From Chionis minor (taxonomy: Eukaryota > Chordata > Aves > Charadriiformes > Chionididae): a DNA stretch of 64,000 bases. Positions 13,641 to 27,981 of the stretch are shown here, in pieces. Where the stretch lies: assembly GCA_013398295.1 (NCBI GenBank), contig VZSF01003314.1:170754-234753 (forward strand). The letters run 5' to 3'. Made by a program: the position numbers and the translations under genes. The notes beneath the pieces were generated by a model. The model saw only the letters and a list, made by a program, of their open reading frames with translations. It searched no databases and was not told the DNA's origin. How positions within the stretch are numbered: position 1 is the first letter of the stretch; the number at the start of each line of letters is the position of its first letter.

Positions 13641-16600
13641 CGGCAGCAAAGGGCTGCAGGAGAGCGGGGGGAAACCCAAGCTCTTCGGATAATCTTGACA
13701 ACCAAAATGCTGTGCTTCAGAGAAATGCTGCGCTGCTTTCCCCGCAGGGCTGTATTCGTACCGGGATTACAGCATCCAGCTCCAGTTTTGGCCCAGTCTG
13801 AGAAGGTCTTAGCCTGCGGGAAGCTGACACTGACTCCGAAGGTATCCAAGTGCTCTGTCACGAGAGGGTAAAGCTGTCTTTTAGCTTGAGCAAAACTGCT
13901 TGAATGTGGTTGGTGCTACCTGTGCAGGCTGTGCAGCCACTAAAAATGGATTGGGATGTACACGGGCAGCCGCAGGCAGGAGTCTGGCCGGGACCTGGTG
14001 TGTGCCGGTGCTGTCCCGCACCATTCTCATGTACTTTCTCCCAGATTTTGTGGCAATCAGAAGAGGATGAAGGGCCACCTTCAGCTGAGCATCAAGGCGA
14101 GTGTGATAAACAATGGAGGTCTATGTTTCCAGATGTTTGTATTCCTCCTATAGCCAGGCTTGGGCCCTGCCCTTGATAAAATCTTCTGATTGCTTCCAGG
14201 GCAGTAGTAACTGAAGCTGCTCTGCTCCTGGGAGGAGTAATCAGATGAGAGAGCATTTGCTGAAACTGCTAGAAAAACACGGGTTAGGACTGGATCTCAT
14301 TGAAGGGTGGGGGGTACATGAGGCACACTATGGTGCACATCAAAGCAGGTCTCCAGCCTACATAGGGAAAACTGGAGAGAAACAGCAAGAGAAGGTTCAG
14401 AAATGAAGAGGAAGACCCACTCCAGGGAGCTGTACTAGTTATGCCAAGGGCCTGGACACCTGGACCCACCACCTTGCAAACAAGAAGAGCCTGGGTGGCT
14501 GCAGCCATTGAACACAGATGCAGCCAGTGCTCAGGAGTGGTGCAGGCACTGGCGAGATCAGGGCTGCTGACAGCCAGGGCTTCTTGTGTTCAGAGTCTCC
14601 AGAATGGAAAAATTGGAAGACAGTAGGTTAGACGCATCTGATGTTGTCAGACTTGGCCAGAGCCAGGTGCCAACTGAGGGAATAGGTCAAGGAGTGTGCT
14701 TCTTACTCATCCACTCACCCAGCAAAACATTTTCTTGATGGGAGGAGCTGTTTTGGTCATAGGACCTTGTTTGCCACTGACTTGTGGCTTGTGCTAGCTT
14801 GGCCCCATTTACTATGGATTTGTTTTTCCTTCTTGCCGTTTTTATGTGCTGGTCTTGAAAACAATTGCATGGCTTTTATTTATTGGTTAATGATGGAGCA
14901 GTTAGATAACTGAGTCGCCAATCCCACAAGCTCCTTAAAGTCAGGTAGCACTCTGCTGCTCTCTGAAGGTATATCAGATCTCTGTGAGATTTTGCATTTG
15001 TAAAAGTCACATGTTTTTCCTCATTTCCTCTGAAAGTGGCTACCGTTTCATTCTCCTTGGGTTTCAGTGAACATAAGCCTGTGTGGCTGGAGACAGCTGT
15101 ATGAGTGCGGATGCCCACACACCTGCTGAAGTGGCAGTTTAGCAGGGACTTTGGTCTGCTTCCAGCACTTCCACATCTTGATATGACCCCACCGCTGACT
15201 GTAAAGCCACCGCATTATTTGCTCTATGCCCTTTCCTGGGAGATCACCATCTCCCACACTTGGTGTGGCCCGTGCTTGTCCTCCCATTCACTGTAGCTGT
15301 TCTGGGGTAACTCGGAAGGGAGACGTAGCCATGTAATGGCAATGTAACTGCCATGGGAAGTCTCCTGTTGCTCTTCATAGTCCGCAGCAGGTAGGATGCA
15401 AGGACTTACACCACCACAGCAGTTAAAAGCAATGCACAGTTTCCTTCGGTTCAATGCTTCCTTGATGTCCCTTTCTTCCCTCCCCATCTCCCACTCCTGC
15501 AAGCAACGTGTAGTAGCGCTAAGGAAGGCAGCTGAGCTGTGAAGCCTTTTCTACCACCCGTGGTGCACAGTTGCTACCTGACCATAAACTCCCGATGGCT
15601 GGCAGGGAACTGCCTTGCCCAGGGCTTGAAATGGGTGATCCTGGCCTTTGGTGTCAGCATTAGGTTTACCCACCTGGTATATCATTTATGCCTGAAATGA
15701 TGCAAGTTTGGCAAGATTTCTGAACTGACTCTGCACCCTGGTGGCTAAGCTTGATGCCTTTGGTGCACAGGAAAAAACAGCTAAAGTCTCTGGGAGAGAG
15801 AGGAGATCTGGCTTCTAATTCGCGCTTTATCCAGTTTGGAGCAAGGTCTGAAATCCCAGTCTGGCAAGTGAGCGTGCAGACTTGTGGAGGCATTTTTCCA
15901 TCCCACCTTTCCAGTAGTGCTTGCACCAGCTGCATGCAGAGGACTGGCACGCTGAGTGGAGCAAGGGCTGTAATACAGGTCTTCTGGATGTGTACTCTAG
16001 CTCTAGATTAGCTATAAAAATCTCCCTAATTTACCTGAGATTAAATTATTGTATATAGGTGAAAGTGCATAAAGGTGAGAATGTCATTCTTTTCTTTGAT
16101 AATGCCTGCTGTAGATAAATGCAGGAATTTTATACTTAGTACTACGGTGAGCACATTTTGCTCCTATAAAACCGTAGGATTGTTTAATAAGAGGCAGCCT
16201 TTTACCTTAGAGCAAAAAGAGATTTGGTATTGCCGACAGTTGTATCTGAACAGTGTACTCAGGGAAGCCTTGTAATGATGCTGTTAGAAATCTAAGATAA
16301 AATTAAATTGTACATTTTGTGTAATTATAGTCCCTCCCTCCACTAGGCGGAGCAGGATACAGGAATGGCTGAGACAAGCTTGTGTACCATACAATGTAAG
16401 GTAACAGCAGAGAAACAAAAGAAAACGGGGAAGTTTTCAAATAGTATTGAGCAAAATAGCTGTATTAATGTACCAGTCAACATAGATACATGAGAGGATA
16501 TTCCCTTTAGAAATTGGATTGGCATATTTCACATAAAGCAGAAAAGAAGATTTTGGTTACAAGAAATGCCTTTTTCCAGTATGGTGATGTTACTCTTTTC

Positions 16601-19181
16601 TAAATTTCTAGACACAAGTATAATTAGATCTTGCATGAATACTAATGAGAAAATACCAACTTACTTTATTATGATACATATCTTCGGCATGCTATATTAA
16701 CTCAATTTAATTGTTTTCTGAAATACAAGAGCTGCGTTTTAGTTTTATTTGTATCTGTTACCTGAGATTGTTACATTAGTCACTGTAATCACATTATTTC
16801 CATCTGAGAGACTGCAATTTCAAGTGAGGCCAGCACTACTTTCTTGGTTGAGTAGCATCCCAGTTTTTGGGAAAGATGTGGACACCTGAAAGGCATGGAT
16901 CTGGCCTGCAACTCATCTTGGGGGCGAGGGAGAGGCAGAAATTATATGGTCCTAGGAAGTCCCAAATGTGCCAGACTGGTGCGGGAGAAAGTGGTATGGG
17001 AGGGCATGGGCATTCCTACCTTGAACTGGGGTCTAGTTCAGAATACTTTATTTATTTGTTTATTTAAAGCAGCGTACATTCTTGTAGCAAGTGAAAAAGG
17101 ACACACTTCTTTTGGTACCTGGTCAGGGAGAGAACTTGCTTTGTATCGGTCCTTTGAGAAATATCTTACTCTGAATTGTGTCCTAGAGCGTCGTGGCTTA
17201 TATCATGGCTTGTGTTTTGTTCCTGTTTCTCCTCCTTACCTTTCGAAATAACTTAAAATAATTTTTAAAAAAAGGTTATGCACGAAGCTCATGCTCTTAT
17301 GGTCTTTTTTATTTGTACCTCATCACGTCATGATAACTATTTCTCTTCTGCACTTCTGGATTTGTTACTTTTCAGCTTTGTTAGTGGTTCCTTTTTGTCC
17401 TCTACAAGAGTATGAATCAGAATGACCAATTAAATTTTATTCCTCCCCAGGCCTTATCTTTTCAGGCATGGGGTTACAAAAGTAACTTTTTTATACCTTT
17501 ACTTTGATCCCTGTCTTTGCTCCCCCCAGAGGAGGACAAATTCTTGTCTTGTTGAGGACTTTCTCTGCAGTGATCCACTTTCATCACTCACTTCTGAGGG
17601 AAGTTCCTTCCTTAACTATGTCGTAGACACACTACGTAAATGAAACAAAAATGCTGATTATGTGGTTGCTATAATATTATCTTACACACATGCAAAGATG
17701 ATTCTTCTTGAAATTAACGGCACATCTTCTGTAGTTTCACTTCCTCTTTGAGGTTCTCTTGGCTTTGCAGTATGTTCTCTTGAGGTAGAGGTCTCTCCCT
17801 GTCCTATAGCACATATGTGGGCAGTTTCTGCATGTGCTTGTAGTTGCGTTGAAAGTGTTGCTGCTCAGGCTCTTCATGAGGTGTGCCCCAGAAAGCCAAG
17901 CTGCGCGGGTATGCTAAGCCAAGGGCAGGTATGTCTGCATAGATTATTGGCAGCTGTGGAGAGGGTGAAATCCACACCTCTTGTGATCTGAAGGGAAAAT
18001 TCCACAACAAAGTCACAGAAAACTGGGTTTGGAGGGTTTGGCACCATTGCTTAATAGTTGCCAGGCTCTTTAGGGCTTGAAGAAATAAAAGAAGGACTGG
18101 TGAAAGCCCCTCTGTCCCCATCCTTTCCCCTAGCAACTTGCAGAACAAACTTTCCATGTGTAAGTTGAAGCCAACTGCGAGCACTTCTTAGAGATAAGAG
18201 TTTTGGTTCCTTTCTTTTTCTGCAACCCCCCACAGCTTCCCTGCTCCAAAGTTTCCTATACCTTTCCTCCCAGCTACTGAAAACTGGAGACAGGGTGTTA
18301 CTTCAGATGATACTGATGAGATGAAACTCTAGGCTGGAAATGAAGAGTCACTGAGCCGGGAATAGAAGGATCTTGCTTCTCTGTCGAAGCTTAAGAGGGC
18401 TTTTGTCTTCAGACAGAAATACTGGATGACGAGTGGATTAGTGGGGACCCTGGGTGAGCCAAAGGCCTAAGGGTCAAAACAATTGGTTTACAGTTACCTT
18501 CATAATGTCAGATGCCTCAGACTCTTTAATTATTTTCCTTTCTATGCCAAATAATCTTATTTATTTATTTCAACTTTGTATTGTATGAAATGATAATTTC
18601 TGTAATCGCCTTTGCTGACCTCGCCTGACCCATAGCTCTCCAGCTGGATAAACTGAGACAGAGCAATAAAAAACAAATCTACACCGCTAATTAGCTTTTG
18701 AAACATCAGTGTTTACCATTCACTTCATGAACTGGCTGTCAGACATTATACCACCATGGAAACAATCTACAACTGCATGTCATGAATGTAAAATAATACG
18801 AGACACAGAATACAGTGCTGAATCACACACAAATGAGAAGATACTGGGAATACTGTGTGACCTTCAGCAAGATTCAATGTTTATGTCAGTGAGAAAGATG
18901 AGACAAATTATTCATGAGGCTGAAAGGGGGAGAAAAGACATGTGATCTTGGAGCAGTTAGAATTATGTTTTCTTGTGGGAAAAAATTAAGATGATCGCAT
19001 TAATATTACCATTTCTGTTACACTCTCACCAGAGTCAGAAGTTTAGGAATGTGTTATCCAACTGCAAAAAGACGATAGGATTTTAAAGCATTAATCAATG
19101 CAGGTTTTGTTCCTTTTTGGGTTTGTATTCTTATAGAGCAAATGTTTTCAGAAACAAATCAATAGGTATGAATCATCAATA

Positions 19182-19229
19182 AGGTGTCTATAGGATATAG
19201 ACACCTATTCCCCTATGTCTATAGGGGAA
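19182..19229. repeat. two adjacent perfect hairpins
   Basis: Arms at 19182-19191 and 19197-19206 are perfect 10-bp inverted repeats (AGGTGTCTAT / ATAGACACCT) with a 5-nt loop. One base later, arms at 19208-19216 and 19221-19229 (TTCCCCTAT / ATAGGGGAA) are perfect 9-bp inverted repeats with a 4-nt loop. Both hairpins contain GTCTATAGG. Function is unknown; they could be the tip of a small palindromic transposon or a mutational palindrome. Confidence 0.9.
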
Positions 19230-22031
19230 ACTTTTAAAGAATGTAACACAATCATGCATGAATATGTAAAAACCAAACAAATATGGCAATGAACTATTAA
19301 AGGTATTATAAAATAATAAAAAAACTCAAAACTGTTCTCAGTTACATAGTCTGAAGCTATGTTCCCTAGTGACACCCTACACTTACCAGAGGAAGTTGAA
19401 TAAATTATTGCAGGAAATAATGGGAAGTGTGACTTTGAAGATACTGTTTATCACTAGGAATGATAATTCTGGTTTTCTGCGTGGTCTGCACTTGGGTAGT
19501 GCTGCTGAGCAGCACCAGTGCAATAAATGCAGAACTTGTCCTGACACTGGATGTGTGCCAGGCTGGGCCTTGTTCCTTTTCAGAAGCCCTGTGTGTCATC
19601 ATCCCATGTATTTCCTTATGAGATCTTCCCAAAAGAAAGCAGGTAACCTCTTTTTATGAATAAATATTGTATTTCCACTAATCCTTTAGTTCCATGGTAT
19701 ATTAGCGAAATTAAATCCATGAGTATTTAATTCTGTGAGGCAAGCCAAATCTGGCACAGACCAAATGAGAAGCAAAAGTATTGGGTGTCTGATGTCCAAA
19801 TCTTTTCCGCTCAATAAAACTGTATAAAGTGGGGACTGGTATTTTTTCCTGCAGCCATTTCAGTTTACCTGCAACGTACAGAGGTTTGACACTGGTCATC
19901 CACAAATGTTTTTAGAAAGTGTTGACACAACTAGAATGACCACATTCACACACACCTCATGAAAGCCCAGCTAGCCTTCAGGGAGATGCCCATACAACCT
20001 CAGAACCCTTACAAGGGAATTCACTTACTAGAGTCATTATAAGTGTTTGAAATACAGTGGGGTGCTTCTTACTGCTTTGGCTGGAAAAGTAGACTCAGAT
20101 AATTGTAGTTTTAAGAAGCCAAAGACTCATCCATTTGCAGATGGTTATTATTAAGTCATAGAGGGCTGAGCAGTTCAGTTCCCAGCATGTAACAGAACAT
20201 TTCTGAGATCCCCAGGGTGCATCAGGCTTTCCTCCTGGCTGCTTCTGAGGGGGTCCCAACCTGTCAAGGTGTTCTCCACCCGCGGAGGTGATGATTTCTC
20301 ATATTGACAAAAGCAAAACAGAATTCCCTTTTTGCAGTGCTCTTCTTTTGCTCAGTCCCTAGAAAGAGGCAAACACTACAGTGTCCAGATGAATTGATTT
20401 TGGTCCTGAAAGCCACTTTTGCTGATCACTTTCAATAATATTTACAAGGGCTTTTTGCTTTTCCCATGACTTTATTTTACAGCCAGCAATTCCAGTAAAT
20501 TGACACATTAAATTCTGTGTTTTCTGTTTTGTCAGTTTTGTGATACAAACAGTTGTCTCAATGAAGCTTATTCTAAACAGAGCTAATTTTTAATAGTGTA
20601 TTGAGGTTAAAGATTTTTCACTACCTTAATATATAACTTCTAAATTTCCCGGCTTGCATTGGGTCAGTTAAACCAGCATGTATTTATGTCTTTTCAGATA
20701 TAAATTTATTCTGCTAATTAAATGTACTTAATCAGTACTTGAACCTTTATCCAGCAGCCCTTGCAACTTCAGACTTCCTGCTTTGTCACAAGGTAACCCT
20801 GCCATCTACTGGGAAGTCTTTAGTAGTGGGGTTTGGTCTGTAAAATTGGGGTGGGGGTGTCTGCAGTTTTTACCTACAAAAAAAGGCCACCTCTGTTCCT
20901 CAAAGTGCAGGCTGATTTCCTGTTGTTCAGGGGAAACATGCATCTGAAATGCACAGGTAATGAGTAACCCGTGAAGGGATCGATTATGTAGTAAAGAAGG
21001 GCTTTTCCTTTTCCTCTTGGACTGTCAAATTTTTCTCCATCAAAGGTTTTCAAACCTTTCATCTCTCATCTAGCAGCTTTTTGGGTGGTGTCCCAGGACT
21101 AGGGAGGATGGCTGGGGAGTCCCCTGGCCTGCCAGTTCTGTGCATGGTTGGAAAGGCTGGGAGCTCAGTGTGCAGTTGGGGGGGATGCACAGCTCCTTTC
21201 ACAGCTCAGCTATTTTGCACGTGTGGGTCTGATTTCCAGTTGAGGGTGCATCCGGATCCTGGGCAATACCAGGTATTCATCTGGAGAGATGGAAGAAGCA
21301 AGCATCTGAATAGACCAGCTGTGCTATAGGCCACCTGTGCTGGGGGAGCTGTGCATGTTTCTGTATTGCCAGCCTCCGCTGGCAGGTGATGCTGAGGAAG
21401 AGACCTTGGGGCTACCTGCTTCAATTTGAGGCTAGTTTGTCCTCTTCTGCGTAAGTTAGTTTGCAGCTGGTAGAGTGCTGGCATCTGGCAATACTGGGTC
21501 TAGTAAAAGGTGAAGACTCTTCTTGGATTTCTGAGCTCATGTTTTTCTTTCCCTGGGTATCTGTGTAGCTGAGAGGTGCAAAGAATTTTTTGTAAAACGG
21601 TCAGACATAGGCTGTTAATGTCCATGCTTTTGGGAGCATCAGAGCTGGTATCTGTACTGACCACAGACCCACTCCATGTCATGCTCTGCCAACACCCACT
21701 CTTTGTGGGTGACTTTTGCTTTACTTCTTCCACAAGACTGATTTGCTGCCTGGAATTAAGCCTATAACTTTGCATAAAAGTAAATCTGCCATGCAGAGAT
21801 TCCCAGACGAAACTGTCCGTAGGGGGTCTGTACCCCTTAGCACAACACAGGCAACTTCACCAGCTCAGGGAAGATCCTACGTGTTGCATGATGTTCAGCC
21901 CCAGCAAATAAAGTCAACAGCAACTTTAGCTGTGCTTAGCAGGACATAGTACTCGATCAGACTCACATCCAGACGCCTTGGGTGGTGTCTCTGGGTGGGT
22001 CTCCCTGCAGAAGGAGCTAGGCTAGATGGGC

Positions 22032-22100
22032 CACAGAATCACAGAACCACAGAATGTCAGGGGTTGGAAGGGACCTCTGGAGATCATCTGGTCCAACCCC
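22032..22100 (-). mobile_element. short CR1 3'-end fragment
   Basis: About 70 bp of the CR1 3' terminus, seen on the plus strand as CACAGAATCACAGAACCACAGAATG followed by GGTTGGAAGGGACCTCTGGA and ATCATCTGGTCCAA. It is a severely 5'-truncated insertion. Its similarity to the CR1 consensus end suggests a relatively young copy. Confidence 0.92.
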
Positions 22101-25100
22101 ACCAGCACCTGGCAATGCAGCTGTGCCTACCTAGGACTGGCTTAGCAACAATGATAGCTTTCCATTAGCAAGCAGAAGTTTCTCCAGAAAAATTTTTAAG
22201 TGTAAACAGCTTTGCAAATTAAGTATATTAAGTATCTGCTTCAGGTTTGGGGGTTTTTTAAGACTAGATTAAAAAGCAAGATACAACACGCAAGTAATTT
22301 TAAGGATTATCATGTAATGGCAGAGATGTAATAAAAGTCTCATTAGTGCTCTCTTTCCTCCACATGCTATTTTTCAAAAGAGTTGATACCTCTTGGTAGG
22401 AGACACTTCTATTATGGGGGAAATGATGTGATTTCCTCTTTGCTAGCACAAAAGACCAAAATTGTTATCTACTCTCCATTAAAATTGTCATTTTACAGCT
22501 CACCTCCTCACAGAAAGACCTTGAATAGGGTTGGTATTACTTTCAGATATCAAAAGAAAAAAGTAATTGGTACCAGAATATTGTCCGGATGTTAATAATA
22601 TTTCATTTTTACCTTTGTTGAAAAAAATAATTTATTCCCACCGTATATTAGAAGGGAGGAGGCTTGGCACAATCATAGACTTACTTAAATTTAATCTCAA
22701 AACCATTTTAAGTTATTTAGTCTTATGGAGGATTGTCTCCTACAACATAATAGATGGCAGTTTTAGATGGCACGGTTTTAAAGCCCCCGACACAGGATAT
22801 CATTTATCTAGGACTGAAATGGATGAACTGCAAACAGTTCTGCATCTGAGATGGGACCGCTCTGGGTTTTGCGGAAAATCTTTGCATTAGGCACAAACAG
22901 GGGTAGTTTTGCAGGGAGAGGACACAGGAACTCCTTGACCTGCTCACGATCAGAAGACAAAAAAGGATATTTTGAGTGATTGCCACTGATTTGATTTTCC
23001 GTTTCAGCACTGAACTAGCATTGCTTGTACTTGGGCTGAGACAAGTGTGGGATGGGGTGGGACAAGGTGCTCTACCCTCCTGTGAACACCCTCCCCTCTT
23101 TCATGCAGTCAGCCGACTCATGTGAGCTGGGTTATTTTTTTTTCCTCCAGCTGCAACACGTCTCTGCATATTACATTGAAGTATTTCTTGAACAAAAGCA
23201 GGACAATTTCAGTCATGGCTAGAACCTGAAGGGAACCAAAAATATTCTGGTTTGACTTCTCCTGTCACCTCCTGCTTCCACCTCCCCTGCATTTCACCTC
23301 CTGAAAGATCACCTACTGTCTACCTTATGCAGAACATGTTATTTTTTGACCACATACCTCCTTTTTTTCTTCTGATAGTTGTTAAAAGCTCATTAAAGCT
23401 GCTTGTTTCTTTTCACAGCCCATTTCACAGAGCTCTGATATTTATGCATTATAAAACTTCCCTTTTGTCTACAACACAGGTTGATTTTACTGCCTACTCT
23501 CATTGTTCCCAAGCCTACATTAACAAGACAGTCGAGGAGAAATTCTAACAAATAGTGGCAGATGGCCTAAGAGGGAGAAAGCGGTACCATCTACTAGAGT
23601 AAATGAAATTGCAAGAAATTCCAAGCCTCATAAACTGTCAAAATATTCATTATTGCAGAGTTAAATAGGGTAATTCTTGTTTGCAGAAAGCTACCTACGT
23701 TCTTTTCAGAACAGATAGACATACTAAACTTACTTCTTTGAAAAACAGGGAGAACAGAGTACCTGAGCCTCCAACCAGTCACTCTTCGTGCTCCAAAGGT
23801 GGGAACGGCTGCTGTGAATGCATTGAGCGTGGTCAGGAAAGATAACCATAATAACTCCAACTGGCAGAACAAACGTGGTGTATTTAGTGTTTCTTCTGCG
23901 TTCGGCAGAATTTTATTCTGTCTTTTATTTTCACGTGTGCCAAACACTCACCACCTTTAGCACTTGGCCGGAGTAGCAGTGAGCTCTCCCTCCGCTCTAA
24001 AGAGGAGGATGGTGTCTGTTCTCCTTTACAGTGGAAATGCACTGGAGGGAAGCAATGCAGTGGTGGGGGCAGCGCACCCCAAGATGCTCTTTCCCTCATT
24101 CTTCATGCGCTTACAAGCCAGGAATCATTTTAGATAAACCCCATTGGTGCGAGCTGTGTCCAGCCACCTCACAAGTGCAGTGGGGCAAACGTATTTGAGC
24201 TGTCCACGTCGGGTATTTGGAGAAGGTGTTGGGAGATGGAGCTGAGCATTTCAAGCAAATAGGTAATTCGAGATAATTGATTCCTCACAGCAAGAGGAGC
24301 ACACGGCTTTTTCTTCACCGCACATGAACTGATATGTGGGTAATTGGTTTCTCTTTGCATGATATAAATAGCCCATGTATCGATGGCAAGTAGTCGTTAA
24401 AAATATTGGCAACTCTGGAAAAATAAAGTGCTTCCATTGTTGGTGTTTATTGTTTGGTGAAAGATACATATTTTTGCTTGAGGAGTTTATTTCTGGAGTT
24501 GAGAGAACAGCTTAATCACTTTAGAAGGCTAATTTATGAAACTGCTGGAAAATATCACGGTCCATAGAGTAACTTGTGTACAGTGTGGCTCATAAAATCA
24601 AACAATATTTAAGCATAAAAAATGAGAAAATTATTTGATAGTATATCTATTATTTTAAAAAATTTAGATAGGAAATCATGATGTATTAGAAAAAACCAGT
24701 ACTCTATTCTTTCTTATTGTATTTGGAAAACATAAATTGGTGGTAAGATGTATTAGCTGTAATACATATTGATTTTAAAGTCAACTGAGACTTTTAAAAT
24801 GTAAAAATTAAATGGTTGTTCACTCAAATGTCATTCATTTTCACAAAGATAAAGCAAACTGTCAGTTATCTGAGATTTCGTATTATTTTTTTGTTTGGAA
24901 ATGGTTTATGAAGAAGACATTTTCAAAACTAGACTTTTTTTTTTGAAACAACATTATGATTAAACATTACCAAGACATTAAGGAAAAGGGACTCTGTGCT
25001 GCGAAACAGATTTCACTTTGGCGACATTTCTTTATGGAATGTGAGGCCGAGCGCATTAGACTTGCTTAGGTCCTGTGTGGAGGTACGTAGAGGTGCTGCT

Positions 25101-27981
25101 GGGTGGTTGCAGGCTGCTCTTGTGGGTCTCCTCTCCCTCACACGCCGTGCAAGGAGGATTGCAAATGCTCAGATTTTACATGAAGGATATAGAATTCATC
25201 CTTTTGGGTCTGCTCTTTCATATTTTAGGATCTCAGAGCGCTAGAGAAAGTATATGAAGCCACCAGGTGTATGCAGCCACTTTCATTAGTACTACAAACC
25301 TTATGGCTGACATGGTAGTGACACCGCCGAGCAGCCAGTGTTTCTTACTCGTTGGGGTGCTTGGGCTGCTTGTTGATGAGCAGAAAAACACTTATTAAAA
25401 AAGAAACAAAAGCATTGTGCACCTTGGTCACACAGAGAGGCAACAGTAGTCTTCAGTCACGCATCCAGGGGGCTGGATGCTCTGAACTCCTGGGCTCTCA
25501 CTAAAGTGGGCTGCATCCTTGAGCAAATTGCTTAAACTCTTTGCCCTGAGCTACGGTTTATACACCAGTAAAATGGCGGTAGTAGTTTCATAATTAGGTT
25601 ACAGAGAAACTTTCAGGAGGTCATAGCTCGATGTTCTGTTGTTTGCATATACCGTGTAAAGTATTAATATTTGGATTTATTGTGCAAATCTTGACAGTTA
25701 CTGAAGGTAAGATTTTTGCTTTTTTCTGATGTCTTAGTGAAATTAGAGCCACAATTTCTATATATTAATAAATGCATGTTTCAAAATGTGGCAATTGACA
25801 AGAGAATTTTGTTTAGATCTTTTCATACAATTTCTTTTACAGTTTCTGATAGTGTCCTAAACTGCTCCCTTCCCTTGGGCAGATGGGTGATCTCGCTGAT
25901 CTTGATCACCTTTTGAAAAACAGAGCTTGGCACTACAGCTACCCAGTGCTGACCCCGTCCTGCCCACCTCACCTGCCCCATATGCTTTGCAGAAATGCTA
26001 CTTCTGATTTTGTTCACGATGCCGCTTCTTAGGTCTTTGTGACTTCAAGTAATTACTGACATGCAGGGTCACATACCAGCTTTAAGCATTTAAGAGAGTT
26101 TTTAATAGATAATCTCACAACTACCTGGCATCTCCTTCCTCTCTCCTGGAATTACACTGATCAGGCTCCAAGTGAACAGAATTGGCTGTAATGTTATGAC
26201 AATGTCAAATGTGATTATAGGCTATAAATAACTACCTAAAGGGTTATTACATTCCCTCTAGGCTGATGGACAGAAGAGATCACTGTTAACAGGAGCTTGG
26301 AAAGAATATAATTTCTTCATTTAAGTGAGTAAAATCCAAAGAACAAATTTAGAGTAAATTAATGCATTTTTGATGGATGTATGAGCCAATTCCAGTGGGG
26401 ACATAAAACCAAAGTTGTTAATTGCATTTCAGTTGCCAGGCAATTGGAAAATGGATGTAAATACTTGACAGTGATGCAGAGCAACCACTGTTAAGTGTCA
26501 GTTTATATGACTTGGGCACTCATCAGTGGTTTAAAACAAACCATTTGCATGTGAAGGGAAGCAAAAGTGAGGAGGATTTAATAGGATTCAGCAGAATGAA
26601 AAATAAGCATCTCAGTCATCAGCTTTAGTTTTTCTCACAACATTCTCATATATTTTCCAACAAGATTAGGTGTAAGGGCTATCCCTTCTCTGCTACCTGT
26701 GGAGATTATGCCTCCTCGTATCAGAAGCTTAATCTGAGCCTTACAGAGCTTCAGATAAGTAACCACAGGTGTTTTGGGCTAGATTCTGACAAATAACCCA
26801 TACAACTATTTACAGAAATAACTGAGTTTTTTTCCTATTTTGTGGAAGTATCATTCCTATTGAGTAGTGGAAGAAGAGTTAGGTGTCACTTTTGTTATTT
26901 TATGAATGTCTCTTGCCAACATAATAGTGAAGGAGGATGGATAGCAGACCTAGAAAACTCCTGTAAAGTTCTTTCTGTTAATTGAAAAGTGATCCACAGT
27001 GTCTGTAGGATTAGGAATGTGTGTCTAGTTTTGTCCTGGAAGAAAGTATGTCAATGGCTTGGTTACAAGTGTAATTGATGTTAGAACAAAAATTGAAGAC
27101 GGAAAGAAAGCTAAGACTATTGCAAGGATATGTCTTAGACTTTAGAACAGCTGGGGTTTTTTTCTCAACTCTAAAGGGTTGGGGTTTTTTCCTAGTTTCC
27201 TTTTGGTTTTGGCATGGTGTTTGTAAACTGCATAATGAGTATTGATACAGAAAAAGTAATCAATAAAATATTTTTTATGCGTCCAAGAACCAACAAGCTC
27301 ACACCATTTCAAATTCTCTATAGTCTGTGTAAATACATTTTTCATACTTACAGCTAGAGCGCAGGCTGGGTTTCACTGTGGCTGAAAGAAACCAGTGGAA
27401 ATGCTGTTATCTGGGACAGCATTTTTGAATATGTGAGTGTGGTCACTCAGAAGACCCTCCAAGCTGATGGTGTCCTTATTATATTCATACTTCTTCTAGT
27501 GTTTTACATTTTTTAGTGTAAAAACTGTAAAACTGCTAAAAGTTCTCACCCTAGTCTTGCTAATCTTTTTATCTCTGTGGTGATACTTCTTGCTAATCAT
27601 GTTACCTCTGCAAAGAATCAGGTAAACTAATTGTTAGAAGCTTTTTCATCAGTAGGTGAGAAAGATTAGTACAAAGATTCACCCATCCTGGCTTTTGTAC
27701 ATGCCTGGGGAGACAAGCATTTTTCTTTGTGGACATTTCTGTGTCCATCTCATTTAATGGAATTTTATTATATTACATTCCCTGGGGAAATGACATGCAA
27801 ATAATGGATCAGATCCAAATCATTATAATAAGCATGTGATTCCCCCTTCCTACCCCTTGAAATTTTGTCTTCTGAAAGAAAACATCACTTGACTCCCAGC
27901 ACATTCAGAACAACAAAAATTCACAAAACTACTTGCAGAGGTTTTTTTTCCTTTTTTTCCAAGTGGATAGTTTTTACTTAC

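Larger units (their letters stand above)
13641..27981. other. intergenic stretch, MFAP3L promoter to AADAT relic
   Basis: No coding exon is recognisable on either strand. The stretch holds a small CR1 fragment (22032-22100) and a pair of hairpins (19182-19229); the rest looks like unique AT-rich DNA. Open frames such as 16895-17251 (plus), 17804-18184 (minus) and 23594-23947 (minus) resemble no family I know and have no convincing splice context. Confidence 0.6.

Noticed and set aside
12987..13701. Several long frames in the MFAP3L CpG island
   Set aside because: They overlap in many frames, include Ns and are composition-driven.
18030..18060. Minus-strand match GTGCCAAACCCT resembling the GAPNP motif of AADAT coding exon 2
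   Set aside because: Only about 10 of 12 bases match and the flanks do not align; not accepted as another relic exon.
24180..24230. Minus-strand peptide QIPDVDSS resembling MDVDG of AADAT coding exon 7
   Set aside because: The match stops after a few residues, the PLP-lysine motif is missing, and the position (beyond the exon 11 relic) is in the wrong order.
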